NCBI GenBank assembly: GCA_002973635.1
Contig: CP027224.1
Coordinates: forward strand, 3,730,501 to 3,794,500
DNA: 64,000 nucleotides
Reading direction: 5' to 3'
Source of the DNA: Lysinibacillus sp. B2A1
GTDB taxonomy: Bacteria; Bacillota; Bacilli; Bacillales_A; Planococcaceae
Shown here: piece after piece, positions 50,285 through 59,301 of the stretch
Numbering within the stretch: the stretch's first letter is position 1
Layout of the letters: every line of letters starts with the position of its first letter
Notes under the pieces: generated by a model
The model's database searches: none
What the model saw: the letters and a program-made list of their open reading frames with translations, nothing else
What the model was told of the DNA's origin: nothing
Made by a program: the position numbers and the translations under genes

Positions 50285-50474
50285 ATTCTCACACTCCTTT
50301 ATCCTAAAGATAATAATACTATATAAAATGAAGTGAAGAGAAATGAAAGCCTTTGAAGGATGGCAGGGACAAGTGACAGATTAAACCTATTACCTGCATA
50401 GCCTCAAAAAATATTTTCTATTTCTTGAGATTTTTTTTAATAGTATGCGTTTTTAAGATAAGGAGGTGTATTTC

Positions 50475-51026
50475 ATGAATGAGCAGCTTATCCAAAAAGT
50501 CTTAGCTGGTGATCAACAGGCTTTTCGTATCATTGTCGATACATATAAGCAGCCGCTTGTCAGTTTTTTAAACTATCATACGAAGGATGAGGAGTTGGCA
50601 AAGGATATTGCACAAGAGGCTTTTATAAAATGCTATGAAAACCTACAACACTTTAAAGGTAATCACTTTAAGGCTTGGCTTTTTCGAATAGCAATGAATC
50701 AGCTAATTGATTTTAAAAGAAAACATAAGGAAGATGCATCACCGCTTGAGGAAACTCCCTCATTGCTGACACCTGAATCTGTAGTTATTGCGAAGGAGCA
50801 GAATGCGCTGCTCCAGCAATGGCTTCAAACGCTGGACGACAAAACTCGTCAAATATTTGCTTTGAAGTATACTAGTGATTGCTCTTATGAAGAGATTGCT
50901 GAGACGCTCAGTATATCCATTGCCGAGGTCCGAAATCGGCTATATCGGACAAAAATTCGGCTAAGAAAAGCAGAGAAGAAAGGAGACATAAATGGTGAAA
51001 TGCTTATCGATGGAAGACATGTTTGA
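50475..51026 (+). CDS. ECF sigma factor (SigY-like)
   Basis: 183 residues from the ATG at 50475 after AAGGAGGTG. Region 2 'YKQPLVSFLNYHTKDEELAKDIAQEAFIKCYENLQHFKGNHFKAWLFRIAMNQLIDFKRK' (about 22-80), region 4 'LDDKTRQIFALKYTSDCSYEEIAETLSISIAEVRNRLYRTKIRLRK' (about 122-168). The next gene is a zinc-type anti-sigma factor that overlaps it by 35 bases, the usual arrangement. Confidence 0.9.
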   Translation: MNEQLIQKVLAGDQQAFRIIVDTYKQPLVSFLNYHTKDEELAKDIAQEAFIKCYENLQHFKGNHFKAWLFRIAMNQLIDFKRKHKEDASPLEETPSLLTPESVVIAKEQNALLQQWLQTLDDKTRQIFALKYTSDCSYEEIAETLSISIAEVRNRLYRTKIRLRKAEKKGDINGEMLIDGRHV

Positions 51027-52350
51027 TTTTCTCGATGGACGAATGGAAGGCAAGAAAATAACGCAAATTGAAAGACATATGCAAGATTGTCCCTCTTGCT
51101 CAGCACGATTTGAGGAACTTCTGGAAACTGAGCACACAATAAGTACCCTGTTCCCACCTGTTAGTGTAGAGGCTACCTTTACAGATCAAGTGATGGATAA
51201 ATTAACTAAGAAAAAGACTACAAAAAAACATCATTGGCGAGCAACCTTAGCAACAGTGATGATCACAGCAGCATTCATTTTTCTGATATTTTCGATACTC
51301 CAAAAGGAAGACTATCAAAATGCCTCTTCAGTATCCATAAAAGTCAAGGATGTAAAGATATCAGATGCTTTCATCTATGTGACATTAGCTACATCTGGCT
51401 ATGACGGCGAACACCTTCTTTTAAATGATCCAGATGATTATGACACATCAATGGTATTTTCAAATGGAGAAAACAGGCTCTCTGGTTTTATTACAGAAAA
51501 ATCAAAGAGTGAAGTCACATTTGAGTTTCCATTATTTGATGTACCTGATTCTAGATTTAATTTGCTTTTTTACATTAATCGTTTGTATGGAATAGATGGA
51601 AAATGGTCAATTCAAGTACCAATTGATCGCAGGGATATGTTAGCACAAACCGAAAATGTTACACTTCAAACATCTTTTGAAAAGGATGGTATTGATGTTA
51701 ACTTTATCCGTGCTCAACACGGGCCTGAGAACTCCCTTATCCAATTCGAAACAAAGTTTACAGAGGAAATGGCAACATTCGTAGAGCAGCAAGTGACTAA
51801 ATACACTGTGGATTTACCACAAGATGAAAAATCAGCATTTGTAGGTTATAATGCACAAATTCTTTTTGATGTTTTTAATGCTGAGGGGCAAAAATTAAGT
51901 CGATCAATTCCAGAAGATACCATAAGTGTCCAAAATGATCGATATGCACATACAATAACACTTAGTGGCTATCCTAGCGTTCAAAATGGTGGGTATTTAT
52001 TAGTAACGGGCGTCAAGTTTGAGCTGCCAACGAATATAAGACATCCACTTTCTATTGATCAATTGCCTTATACATTTACCTACAATGGTACAGATTATGA
52101 GGTGAAGCTTCTACCAGATCAACGTCTTGAAGTTTCTTCAGATGCCAAGACAACTAGCATTAAAAATTGGCATATTACAGTTGATCATAAAACCGCTTGG
52201 GATTACTCCGAATTCAGAACTGAGAATCAAAAACTGTATACGACATTTACATTAGAAAAGGATATTCCATTCGATTCATTTATTCTTTATGGTCAAACAG
52301 AATTAAAATACGTATATTTCGATAAACCAATTACTGTAGATATTCACTAA
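50992..52350 (+). CDS. Membrane anti-sigma factor with zinc finger
   Basis: 452 residues. N-terminal ZAS-type motif H29-x3-C33-x2-C36 (RHMQDCPSC), one membrane helix (about 76-97), and a long outer part of beta-rich repeats like DUF4179-type anti-sigma factors (several 'F-x-V-x-F' strands). It should hold the sigma factor inactive until an envelope signal. ATG after AAAGGAG. A terminator follows at 52371-52408. Confidence 0.85.
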   Translation: MVKCLSMEDMFDFLDGRMEGKKITQIERHMQDCPSCSARFEELLETEHTISTLFPPVSVEATFTDQVMDKLTKKKTTKKHHWRATLATVMITAAFIFLIFSILQKEDYQNASSVSIKVKDVKISDAFIYVTLATSGYDGEHLLLNDPDDYDTSMVFSNGENRLSGFITEKSKSEVTFEFPLFDVPDSRFNLLFYINRLYGIDGKWSIQVPIDRRDMLAQTENVTLQTSFEKDGIDVNFIRAQHGPENSLIQFETKFTEEMATFVEQQVTKYTVDLPQDEKSAFVGYNAQILFDVFNAEGQKLSRSIPEDTISVQNDRYAHTITLSGYPSVQNGGYLLVTGVKFELPTNIRHPLSIDQLPYTFTYNGTDYEVKLLPDQRLEVSSDAKTTSIKNWHITVDHKTAWDYSEFRTENQKLYTTFTLEKDIPFDSFILYGQTELKYVYFDKPITVDIH

Positions 52351-52370
52351 AATTATTTGAAATCATTCCT

Positions 52371-52408
52371 CCTTCTGAAATGGATCAACCAATTTCAGAA
52401 GGTTTTTT
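52371..52408 (+). terminator. Terminator of sigma/anti-sigma operon
   Basis: CCTTCTGAAAT pairs with ATTTCAGAAGG, then TTTTTT. Confidence 0.9.
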
Positions 52409-52436
52409 AGTTGGTCATGCATCAGGTTAAACTAAT

Positions 52437-52727
52437 TTATTTCACAAAATAGTATAATATAATAGTAATCAATATATTAGGAACAGCCATTAGAAACGAA
52501 TTAGCCGTAAATTTATTTCGTTCATCCCTATGCTCCCTTGTTTCAGTAGCAAAGTTTGCGCGCATACGATCTCCACTCACCATTGAGCCTGACATAATCA
52601 TTGCTACTACAATTAAGATGCAGCCAATGATTCCTGAAATGAAATAAGCTCTTTCCATACCCCATAAAAGCATCGATGCCGAGACACCTATGATGGATAA
52701 AATTGTGCCAATGAATAAATATTTCAT
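52437..52727 (-). CDS. DUF5316-like membrane protein
   Basis: 96 residues. Three membrane helices (about 3-20, 29-46, 75-95) with 'SGSMVSGDRMRANFATETREHRDERNKF' in the loop, which matches the DUF5316 family of Bacilli. Function unknown. Confidence 0.78.
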   Translation of the reverse strand: MKYLFIGTILSIIGVSASMLLWGMERAYFISGIIGCILIVVAMIMSGSMVSGDRMRANFATETREHRDERNKFTANSFLMAVPNILITIILYYFVK

Positions 52728-52869
52728 CTAAACACCCCCATTACCTATTATACGGCCACCCCCATATTTTGTTTCAATTACATTTATTCTACTGGAAAAT
52801 TCCAACGAAAAGACGATAATAGACAATGAAGAAGATAGTATATATTTACATAAAGTGAGGTGAATATCG

Positions 52870-53394
52870 TTGACGATAAGCTCATTATCTAGTGAGAATC
52901 TATTGATTACTCAAAAATTATTACAAGATGTTTCTGATAACAAAAAATTAAATTTATCTGCAGAACAAAAAATTGCCTTCAAGGAAGTATTAACGGAAAT
53001 TCTTTTAGGCAATGGTACAACTAATGCCGTTTCTGACATACAGAAACAATCCATTATCAATGAACTAAAAAATTCAAATGGTCTAAATAGTTATCTTAAT
53101 GCTCTCAATCCTAATGCATTGTATGGCAGTGGTGAATCAACCATTCAACAACAGATTTTTAACAGTTTAGGGCTAGCGAATAGTAACAACCAATCATCTT
53201 CCAATCTTTTATTGGCAGCTCTTAGTAATTCTTCTGTAGCAGGTGAAGGTGCTACCTCAAAAATTGGAAACAATACTGCAGCAAAGACAAAAGCAATGGC
53301 ATCCTATCAACAACAAACCCCTATGAATTTGAGTACAAATATGGGTGCGTTGGCCTCAAGAATTGGTGACATTAGATCAGGCTTTTTTATTTAA
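52870..53394 (+). CDS. Low-complexity protein of unknown function
   Basis: 174 residues from a TTG with GTGAGGTGA upstream. Rich in S, N, L and Q, with 'SAEQKIAFKEVLTEILLGNGTTN' and 'ALYGSGESTIQQQIFNSLGLANSNNQSSSNLL'. No signal peptide. Similar to surface or flagellar-hook-like sequences in composition only. Terminator AAAAAGCAG/CTGCTTTTT follows at 53462-53502. Confidence 0.6.
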   Translation: MTISSLSSENLLITQKLLQDVSDNKKLNLSAEQKIAFKEVLTEILLGNGTTNAVSDIQKQSIINELKNSNGLNSYLNALNPNALYGSGESTIQQQIFNSLGLANSNNQSSSNLLLAALSNSSVAGEGATSKIGNNTAAKTKAMASYQQQTPMNLSTNMGALASRIGDIRSGFFI

Positions 53395-53568
53395 AAGTAT
53401 CTTCTTCTTGTTAAAGTGACGGCTTGATTACCTTCCCTTTAACACTCCTTCCAGCACACCAAAAAGCAGGATTCTCTTTTTAAAGGGGAATACTGCTTTT
53501 TAGAAGTTTTCGATACCAACACTAAATATTTAAATAGATAATGATGTAATTTGAAGCCTGTAGGGTAC

Positions 53569-53877
53569 TTACTTAACATATTTTAAATACTTTTTAACAA
53601 AATCTACGATGTAATACACTTCTTCTTCAGTAATATTTAACAGATTAGAAATTCTTTGTCGTTTTGCAGGTGATTTTAATTGTTCCTTCACTTGATCGAT
53701 TCTCATATATTTACACTTCCGAGGATTAACATGATCTCTAATTTGCTTGTATCGAGTGTAAGCGTAACGAGCAAGTGCATTCAGCATTTCTCCCTCCTGC
53801 TCATCACGTTGCTGATTCTTCGCAACTACATCGATTACCTCAGTATCAAACGTCCATGTACCATCAGTAAATTGCAT
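53569..53877 (-). CDS. Protein of unknown function
   Basis: 102 residues, ATG after GAGGTGG. Acidic-basic helical: 'EGEMLNALARYAYTRYKQIRDHVNPRKCKYMRIDQVKEQLKSPAKRQRISNLLNITEEEVYYIVDFVKKYL'. The C-terminal part looks like an HTH-type helix bundle. No family recognised. Confidence 0.6.
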   Translation of the reverse strand: MQFTDGTWTFDTEVIDVVAKNQQRDEQEGEMLNALARYAYTRYKQIRDHVNPRKCKYMRIDQVKEQLKSPAKRQRISNLLNITEEEVYYIVDFVKKYLKYVK

Positions 53878-54018
53878 CGTACCACCTCTCTAATCACTGT
53901 CATGGTCCTTAAAACCTCTTTTGAGTTTCATCATTAACCTTCTAATTATTAAATGCATTATAAAAAGCCACACCTAGTTAGATGTGACCCCTGTTTAATT
54001 TTTAATTGTATCTTACCG

Positions 54019-54486
54019 GAGCGGTTTTTCTGTCGAGCCGAGCAATTTCAAGGGGACCTGAGCGGTTTTTCTGACCAGCCGAGCAATTTCAAGGGGGACC
54101 TGAGCGGTTTTTCTGACCAGCCGAGCAATTTCAAGGGGGACCTGAGCAGTTTTTCTGACCAGTCGAGCATTTTCAAGGGGGACCTGAGCAGTTTTTCTGA
54201 CCAGCCGAGCATTTTCAAGGGGACCTGAGCGGTTTTCTGTCGAGCCGAGCAATTTCAAGGGGACCTGAGCGGTTTTTCTGACCAGCCGAGCATTTTCAAG
54301 GGGGACCTGAGCGGTTTTTCTGACCAGCCGAGCATTTTCAAGGGGGACCTGAGCAGTTTTTCTGACCAGCCGAGCATTTTCAAGGGGGACCTGAGCAGTT
54401 TTTCTGACCAGCCGAGCAATTTCAAGGGGGACCTGAGCGGTTTTTCTGACCAGCCGAGCAATTTCAAGGGGGACCTGAGCAGTTTT
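54019..54486. repeat. 42-bp tandem repeat array, left part (about 11 copies)
   Basis: Units of 42 bp built on CTGAGCGGTTTTTCTGACC followed by AGCCGAGCAATTTCAAGGGG. Copies differ by AATTT/ATTTT, GCGG/GCAG, GACCAG/GTCGAG, and by four or five G. 42 is a multiple of 3, so all frames stay open and give spurious reading frames; I see no start that would make them genes. Confidence 0.92.
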
Positions 54487-54564
54487 GAGGTTAGTATAAA
54501 AAGTGGACACGGAAAACTGAGAGTAGCTATGATAGAAATAACTATTTTAAAGGACGTGTACCGA

Positions 54565-54858
54565 ATGACTAAAAAAATAACCCAAGAATATCGTGATTAT
54601 GTTGTGAAATTAGTAGTAGAAGAAAATCGAAAAGTAACAGAATTATCGTATGAATTAGGGCTTGGGGAATCTTCTATTCATCGCTGGGTAAAAAAGTATC
54701 GTGATGGAAAAAAGCAAGAAAATGGCGACGTAAAATATATAACCCCTTCGGAGCTAAAGAAGTTAGAAGCAACTTATGAAAAGAAACTTCGTGACGTAGA
54801 AGAGGAGAATGCCATTCTAAAAAAGGCGATGCACATCTTTGCCAAAAACCCGCAGTAG
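54565..54858 (+). CDS. IS3-family transposase OrfA
   Basis: 97 residues from ATG at 54565. HTH 'RDYVVKLVVEENRKVTELSYELGLGESSIHRWVKKYR' then a leucine-zipper coiled coil 'LKKLEATYEKKLRDVEEENAILKKAMHIF'. Overlaps the orfB start by one base; OrfAB would need a -1 slip near the end. Confidence 0.9.
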   Translation: MTKKITQEYRDYVVKLVVEENRKVTELSYELGLGESSIHRWVKKYRDGKKQENGDVKYITPSELKKLEATYEKKLRDVEEENAILKKAMHIFAKNPQ

Positions 54859-55736
54859 TGTTTGAATTTATTGAAGCGCATAAACAGGAGTTTTCGATTG
54901 TAAAGATGTGCCGCGTTTTAAAAGTGTCGACGAGTGGCTATTATAAATGGCTGGCAAAACAGGCAGCACCGATAACAGAAAAAGAAGAATATAAAATGAA
55001 AGTTACACAAAAAATTAAACAATCGTTTCATGAAAGCTATGGTACGTATGGCAGCCCGCGAGTACATAAAGATCTGTTGGAATGGGGTTATCCTCTTTCA
55101 CAAAAAACAGTGGCAAACATCATGCGAGGACTGGAACTGTGCGCAACACAGCCGAGAAGCTATGTGACGACAACAGATTCAAATCATGACGCACTGGTGT
55201 ATCCGAATATACTGAAACGCATGTTTTATGTGGAAGAACCAGATCAAGTATGGGTCGCTGATATTACCTATATCCGAACGCTGGAGGGATGGGTGTATTT
55301 AGCGAGTATTATGGATCTGTATTCTCGTAAAATTGTAGCGTGGGAAATGGCCGATCATATGAAAGTAGATTTAGTGTTAATAGCTTTGAAAAAAGCGTTC
55401 TTCATACGCCGACCCAAAAAAGGACTCATTCATCATTCAGACCGTGGGGCGCAATACTGTTCAACGGAATATATCGAACTTTTAAAAAAGCATGGTTGCC
55501 AAATTAGTATGAGTAAAAAAGGTGATCCGTATGACAATGCCTGCATTGAATCGTTTCATGCGACCATAAAAAAAGAAATGATTTATCGCCAAAAATTCCA
55601 AACAAAGAAAGCAGCCTTCAAAGCGATAAATGGTTATATTTCTAATTTTTATAATGAACATAGAAGACATTCGACCCTTGGCTATCGTTCACCGAACCAA
55701 TTTGAACGCTTAACGTTTCAGAAACACGCAAGTTAA
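54858..55736 (+). CDS. IS3-family transposase OrfB (DDE catalytic)
   Basis: 292 residues from GTG. HTH_21-type N-terminus 'YGTYGSPRVHKDLLEWGYPLSQKTVANIMRGLEL'; DDE: 'DQVWVADITYIRT' (D), 'HHSDRGAQYCS' (D), 'CIESFHATIKKE' (E), then 'RRHSTLGYRSPNQF'. Complete and probably active. Confidence 0.93.
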   Translation: MFEFIEAHKQEFSIVKMCRVLKVSTSGYYKWLAKQAAPITEKEEYKMKVTQKIKQSFHESYGTYGSPRVHKDLLEWGYPLSQKTVANIMRGLELCATQPRSYVTTTDSNHDALVYPNILKRMFYVEEPDQVWVADITYIRTLEGWVYLASIMDLYSRKIVAWEMADHMKVDLVLIALKKAFFIRRPKKGLIHHSDRGAQYCSTEYIELLKKHGCQISMSKKGDPYDNACIESFHATIKKEMIYRQKFQTKKAAFKAINGYISNFYNEHRRHSTLGYRSPNQFERLTFQKHAS

Positions 55737-55868
55737 TCTCAAAACCGTTTCAAGCGATGGAAATCAATTGTTCAAGCTCTTTGAACAATTGACTTCCATT
55801 GCCCACCAAACGCAGTGCGGTAGCTTTGAAGCTCTCACTTTATTATGTCCACTTTCTTGACAGAAGAC

Positions 55869-56137
55869 CAGTTTTTCTGACCAGCCGAGCATTTTCAAGG
55901 GGGATCTGAGCGGTTTTTCTGTTGAGCTGAGCAATTTCAAGGGGGACCTGAGCGGTTTTCTGACGAACCGAGCATTTTCAAGGGGGACCTGAGTGGTTTT
56001 TCTGTCGAGCCGAGCATTTTCAAGGGGGACCTGAGTGGTTTTTCTGTCGAGCCGAGCATTTTCAAGGGGACCTGAGCTTTTTTTTTGACCAGCCGAGCAT
56101 TTTCAAGGGGGATCTGAGCGGTTTTCTGTCGAGCTTT
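55869..56137. repeat. 42-bp tandem repeat array, right part (about 6 copies)
   Basis: Continues the array beyond the IS with more diverged copies (gatctgagc, gttgagctg and gagtgg variants), decaying into GAGCTTTTTCTGCTAAGTCGAG. Together both parts held about 17 copies before the insertion. Confidence 0.88.
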
Positions 56138-56140
56138 TTC

Positions 56141-56475
56141 TGCTAAGTCGAGTTCCTGGTTTGCTTGAGCAGCTTTCCTTCGACGCGAGCAGCTGTCTAT
56201 TATGATTCCACATTAGTAAATTAAAAAAGCCCTTTATTCTTTATTTATTTTTTAAATCTACTTCATAGACAATTCACTATACAAATATAGTTATTAAATC
56301 ATAGTAATAGTAGTGTAAAGCTAATTTAGCTTTGCACCTCCTAGTTTTGTGGTTTAGGGTCACTTTGGTTCGAGTGACCCTTTTTTTTATTTATACCGTA
56401 GTCTTAATAGATGAATAACTCCCTTCCTGATTGATTGCTTAACATATTATAGATTGTAGAAAGGAGGGGTAAATT
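56141..56475. other. Gap with a terminator
   Basis: Decayed repeat sequence followed by AT-rich DNA and the hairpin GGGTCACT/AGTGACCC with eight T (56357-56388). A similar hairpin (CAGGGTCACT/AGTGACCCTG) recurs at 56733-56764 and a GGTCAC/GTGACC one at 60521-60552. Confidence 0.6.
56357..56388 (+). terminator. Rho-independent terminator
   Basis: GGGTCACT pairs with AGTGACCC, followed by eight T. Confidence 0.85.
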
Positions 56476-56619
56476 ATGGGTTACTGGCAATGTGGAAATG
56501 TAGGCGGCTGGAACGATTATAACTGTGGAGGCAATAACAATGGCTACGGTTCAACATTTGTCCTAATTGTTGTTCTATTTATTCTTTTAATTATTGTCGG
56601 TGCAACTTTTATTTATTAA
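56476..56619 (+). CDS. YjcZ-family sporulation membrane peptide
   Basis: 47 residues. Aromatic/Gly/Asn/Cys-rich N-terminus 'GYWQCGNVGGWNDYNCGGNN', then GYGSTFVLIVVLFILLIIVG, the signature of the YjcZ family of small sporulation-linked peptides. GGAGGGG upstream of the ATG. Single membrane helix (about 26-46). Confidence 0.85.
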   Translation: MGYWQCGNVGGWNDYNCGGNNNGYGSTFVLIVVLFILLIIVGATFIY

Positions 56620-57068
56620 GCATTCATTTTTAGCTACGCAATATGATTGGAAAGTTTTAGTACCTTCATCAATGTCACCATAAAAATACTCCATACAGGC
56701 ATTAACTAGTCAACCTTACCTACTACAGTAAACAGGGTCACTTTTACATGAGTGACCCTGTTTTAAAGTAATATTGAGCGTTGATTATTTCCTACTTTTG
56801 TCCTTAACCTTGTCTCTTAACTTTTCCTCAAGTTTTCACCTCTTGCAAATACTTTCTATCCCTTTATGCTTTGATTTTTGTTTTATTTAAAGTCTAAAAA
56901 ACAATTATTAAAAACAATTTCTGCATTGTGGGTTGTTAAATGGTATAGTGATAGTTAGGTATATTTTTTGTAAATAAAGGTAAAATGTCTAGAAAGAAAA
57001 ATCTTCAACTAGGTACTTACTTTTATTACTTTTAGCAATTCATACTATTTCGCAAAAGGAGTACTGTA
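56620..57068. other. Gap with a hairpin and csaA promoter region
   Basis: Contains the hairpin at 56733-56764 and an AT-rich stretch before csaA. No frame of interest. Confidence 0.5.
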
Positions 57069-57166
57069 ATGGCAACTATAGAGGACTTTGTTAATCTTGA
57101 TATTCGAATCGGTACTGTTATCCAAGCAGAAGTACTTCCAAAAGCTAGGGTTCCTGCAATTAAAAT
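57069..57166 (+). pseudogene. csaA: 5' fragment of csaA, split by IS
   Basis: ATG after AAGGAG; 'MATIEDFVNLDIRIGTVIQAEVLPKARVPAIKM' up to the IS. CsaA is a tRNA-binding-fold chaperone tied to protein export in Bacillus. With the IS and one ATTAAAAT removed the frame joins exactly to the fragment at 58483 and gives about 109 residues, the family's normal length. Confidence 0.93.
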
Positions 57167-58482
57167 GGTTCTTCACCATAACTTGTGGTTGATTTTCTAT
57201 TAATTCAATAATTTTACATTTCCTTATAGAAGAAAAGCGAAAACTCACGTATCGTAATTGTTGTCGAGACAAACCACGAGAGGAGTTTTCGCTTTGTACT
57301 CCAAGTTTATCAAAATGCTATTACCGTTACCATCTTTTTTCGAAGTTTCTTTTCCATCTGATGAAGAACCAAATGTATTTCCTATTACAGTAGGTGCTTA
57401 TTCAGTGCCATGTCCAATTTGCCAAGAAAAAACAATTCGTCATGCACAAACATTACGTCGTTTTCGTCATGGCTATGCTTGGCACCTTGGATTTATTTGG
57501 ATTGAGATGGCGATTCCACGTCATCGTTGTGTTGCTTGCAACCTCACATTTACCTATGACTTCGGTTTAGGGATTGTACAAGCGTCTTCGGCTCTGTTTC
57601 GTAGAGAACTTGTGAGGCGTTGCCACGGTCGTTCCATTGCTGATGTAGCACGTGAATATGAACTGCCCTACACGACTGTTGAGCGTTGGTATTACTTGCT
57701 GGCAGCTGATGAATTAACCGAAGAAATTGCCACAACTATCTGTGTAGACGAGTTCGCTTTGCGCAAAGGACATCATTATGCGACCAGTGTTTTAAATGCC
57801 GACACAGGTCGTATTTTGGCGATTGTTCCTCACCGAAATCAAGACGCAATTACTGCTGTTTTACAGAAAGTAACAGGTCCTATTCGTGCGGTGGTCAGTG
57901 ATTTTGCTCCAGCGATGGCGAACGCAATTCAAGCCGTTTATCCAACTGCGATTCATGTGCTGGATCGCTTTCATCTCGTACAATTTTTTACCGAAGCTCA
58001 GCAGCGAAGACGACGGTATTTAGGAGAAGCCAAAAAGCAACATAAATCGCGATTCATTGACCGTTGTTTGGCACGAAAACCTGAACAATTAACGGAAGAA
58101 GAACGCGGATTTGTTGCACAGTGGCACAAGGAAGATTTGCCTACAAAACATATTTATCAAGCATTGAATCATATGCGTTATGTACTGAAAGCGACAACGA
58201 TGACACAAGCAAAACGACGATTAACAGAATGGTTTAAAAGGTATCAATTTCATCTTTGTGGTGCCGTTTCTAAAATCGCAAAAACATTGATAACACGTGA
58301 AAAAGCATTGCTGGATACCATTATTTCACCGCTATCAAATGGCATAATGGAAGGCACAAATAATAAAATTAAACTCATCAAAAGACGTGGTTTTGGCTAT
58401 CGAAATGAAGACCGTTTATTCCTTCGTTTACGTTTAGAAACAGGTCGCTGATTTTGTCACCCACGACTTTTGGTGAAGAACC
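57167..58482 (+). mobile_element. ISL3-type insertion sequence inside csaA
   Basis: 1316 bp; ends GGTTCTTCACCATAACTTGTGG (left, first 19 bases used here: GGTTCTTCACCATAACTTG) and GGTTCTTCACCAAAAGTCG (right, reverse complement). Perfect 8-bp duplication ATTAAAAT at 57159-57166 and 58483-58490. Its termini differ from those of the IS at 28457, so it is a second element of the family. Confidence 0.95.
57294..58451 (+). CDS. ISL3-family transposase
   Basis: 385 residues from a TTG eight bases after GAGAGGAG. Zinc ribbon CPICQEK ... CVACNLTF, HTH 'RSIADVAREYELPYTTVERWYYLLA', DDE with 'ICVDEFALRKGHHYATSVLN', 'VVSDFAPAMANAIQAVYPTAIHVLDRFHLVQFF' and 'NGIMEGTNNKIKLIKRRGFGYRN'. Intact; about as similar to the 28558 transposase as family members usually are. 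Confidence 0.92.
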   Translation: MYSKFIKMLLPLPSFFEVSFPSDEEPNVFPITVGAYSVPCPICQEKTIRHAQTLRRFRHGYAWHLGFIWIEMAIPRHRCVACNLTFTYDFGLGIVQASSALFRRELVRRCHGRSIADVAREYELPYTTVERWYYLLAADELTEEIATTICVDEFALRKGHHYATSVLNADTGRILAIVPHRNQDAITAVLQKVTGPIRAVVSDFAPAMANAIQAVYPTAIHVLDRFHLVQFFTEAQQRRRRYLGEAKKQHKSRFIDRCLARKPEQLTEEERGFVAQWHKEDLPTKHIYQALNHMRYVLKATTMTQAKRRLTEWFKRYQFHLCGAVSKIAKTLITREKALLDTIISPLSNGIMEGTNNKIKLIKRRGFGYRNEDRLFLRLRLETGR

Positions 58483-58725
58483 ATTAAAATGAACATTGAT
58501 TTTGGTGATGTTTTAGGAATTAAGCAATCATCCGCACAAATAACTAAACGCTATACACCAGAAGAGATTATGGGGAAGCAAGTCGTAGCTATTGTCAATT
58601 TCCCTCCTCGCCGGGTGGCAGGCTTTAAATCTGAAGTTTTAGTAATCGGTGGCGTTCCTGTAGAAGGAGACGTCATTCTCCTGGCTCCTGATCAACCTGT
58701 GCCTAATGGAACTAAAATAAGCTAA
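58483..58725 (+). pseudogene. csaA: 3' fragment of csaA
   Basis: 'NIDFGDVLGIKQSSAQITKRYTPEEIMGKQVVAIVNFPPRRVAGFKSEVLVIGGVPVEGDVILLAPDQPVPNGTKIS', the remaining two thirds of CsaA, including the conserved KQSSAQITKRY and NFPPRRVAGF segments. No start of its own with a clear ribosome site. Confidence 0.93.
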
Positions 58726-58807
58726 AACTAGATTTTCGTAAAGAACTAAAAATCATCATTACATCTTTTCCATAATAAGTTATAATTGATGTAAAAAGGA
58801 GCTTGTT

Positions 58808-58969
58808 ATGGAGCTAATTTTTGCACTCCTACCTCTTGTAGGCATTTTTATTTTTTATCTTATTCCTGCTATTGTTATCATTTGGTTTTTATTTAAATTT
58901 ATTAAAATACAGCAGGAGCAGACTGAAATCCTTAAAAGCATTTCAGAAAAGTTAAATAAAAATATTTAA
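58808..58969 (+). CDS. 53-residue membrane protein
   Basis: Hydrophobic helices (about 2-36), then 'KIQQEQTEILKSISEKLNKN', a short amphipathic tail. AAAAGGAG before the ATG. Such one- or two-helix proteins with a coiled-coil tail are common in Bacilli. Terminator AAAGACTG/CAGTCTTT follows (58977-59020). Confidence 0.65.
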   Translation: MELIFALLPLVGIFIFYLIPAIVIIWFLFKFIKIQQEQTEILKSISEKLNKNI

Positions 58970-59068
58970 ATTGATAAAAGACTGCAGCTAAACCGGAAGC
59001 GTTTGCCAACAGTCTTTTTATATGTATAGTCACTACCACAATAATCTGGAATTGGTGGGATTAATGCA

Positions 59069-59268
59069 ATGTTCACATTTGTCTTATTTCAATTATTTTG
59101 TGGCATAATTGCTGTCTATGGGCTTTGTTTTGAGAAAGCGTTAACAAGCAAAAACACATGGTCTTGTCTAAATGATTGTAGGAATCCTAACTGACATTGC
59201 TGGATAGGTTCTCCATTATCTTTACTTTTACGTTACGAAAAAACACCAACAAACCACATAATCTGTTA
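59069..59268 (+). pseudogene. Decayed small membrane protein
   Basis: 'MFTFVLFQLFCGIIAVYGLCFEKALTSKNTW', then a frameshift to 'MIVGILTDIAG', a stop and 'VLHYLYFYVTKK'. Reads as one hydrophobic protein broken twice. Confidence 0.5.
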
Positions 59269-59301
59269 GTGCTTTTGAATTGATCATGTACATGGTGCTT
59301 T

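Larger units (their letters stand above)
54487..55868 (+). mobile_element. IS3-type insertion sequence inside the 42-bp array
   Basis: Ends share AAGTGGACA with related flanks (left GTATAAAAAGTGGACA, right in reverse complement GTCAAGAAAGTGGACA). A candidate duplication CAGTTTT stands at 54480-54486 and 55869-55875, though the repeats make it uncertain. About 1382 bp, with orfA and orfB. Confidence 0.88.

Noticed and set aside
54013..54510. Leftward 165-residue frame of 14-residue repeats (RLVRKTAQVPLEIA type)
   Set aside because: The 42-bp unit is a multiple of three, so several frames stay open by chance. There is no ribosome site, indels of one G break the frame between copies, and the IS interrupts it.
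54019..56137. CRISPR array
   Set aside because: Units abut directly with no unique spacers of constant length, the variation lies inside the unit, and no cas genes are present.
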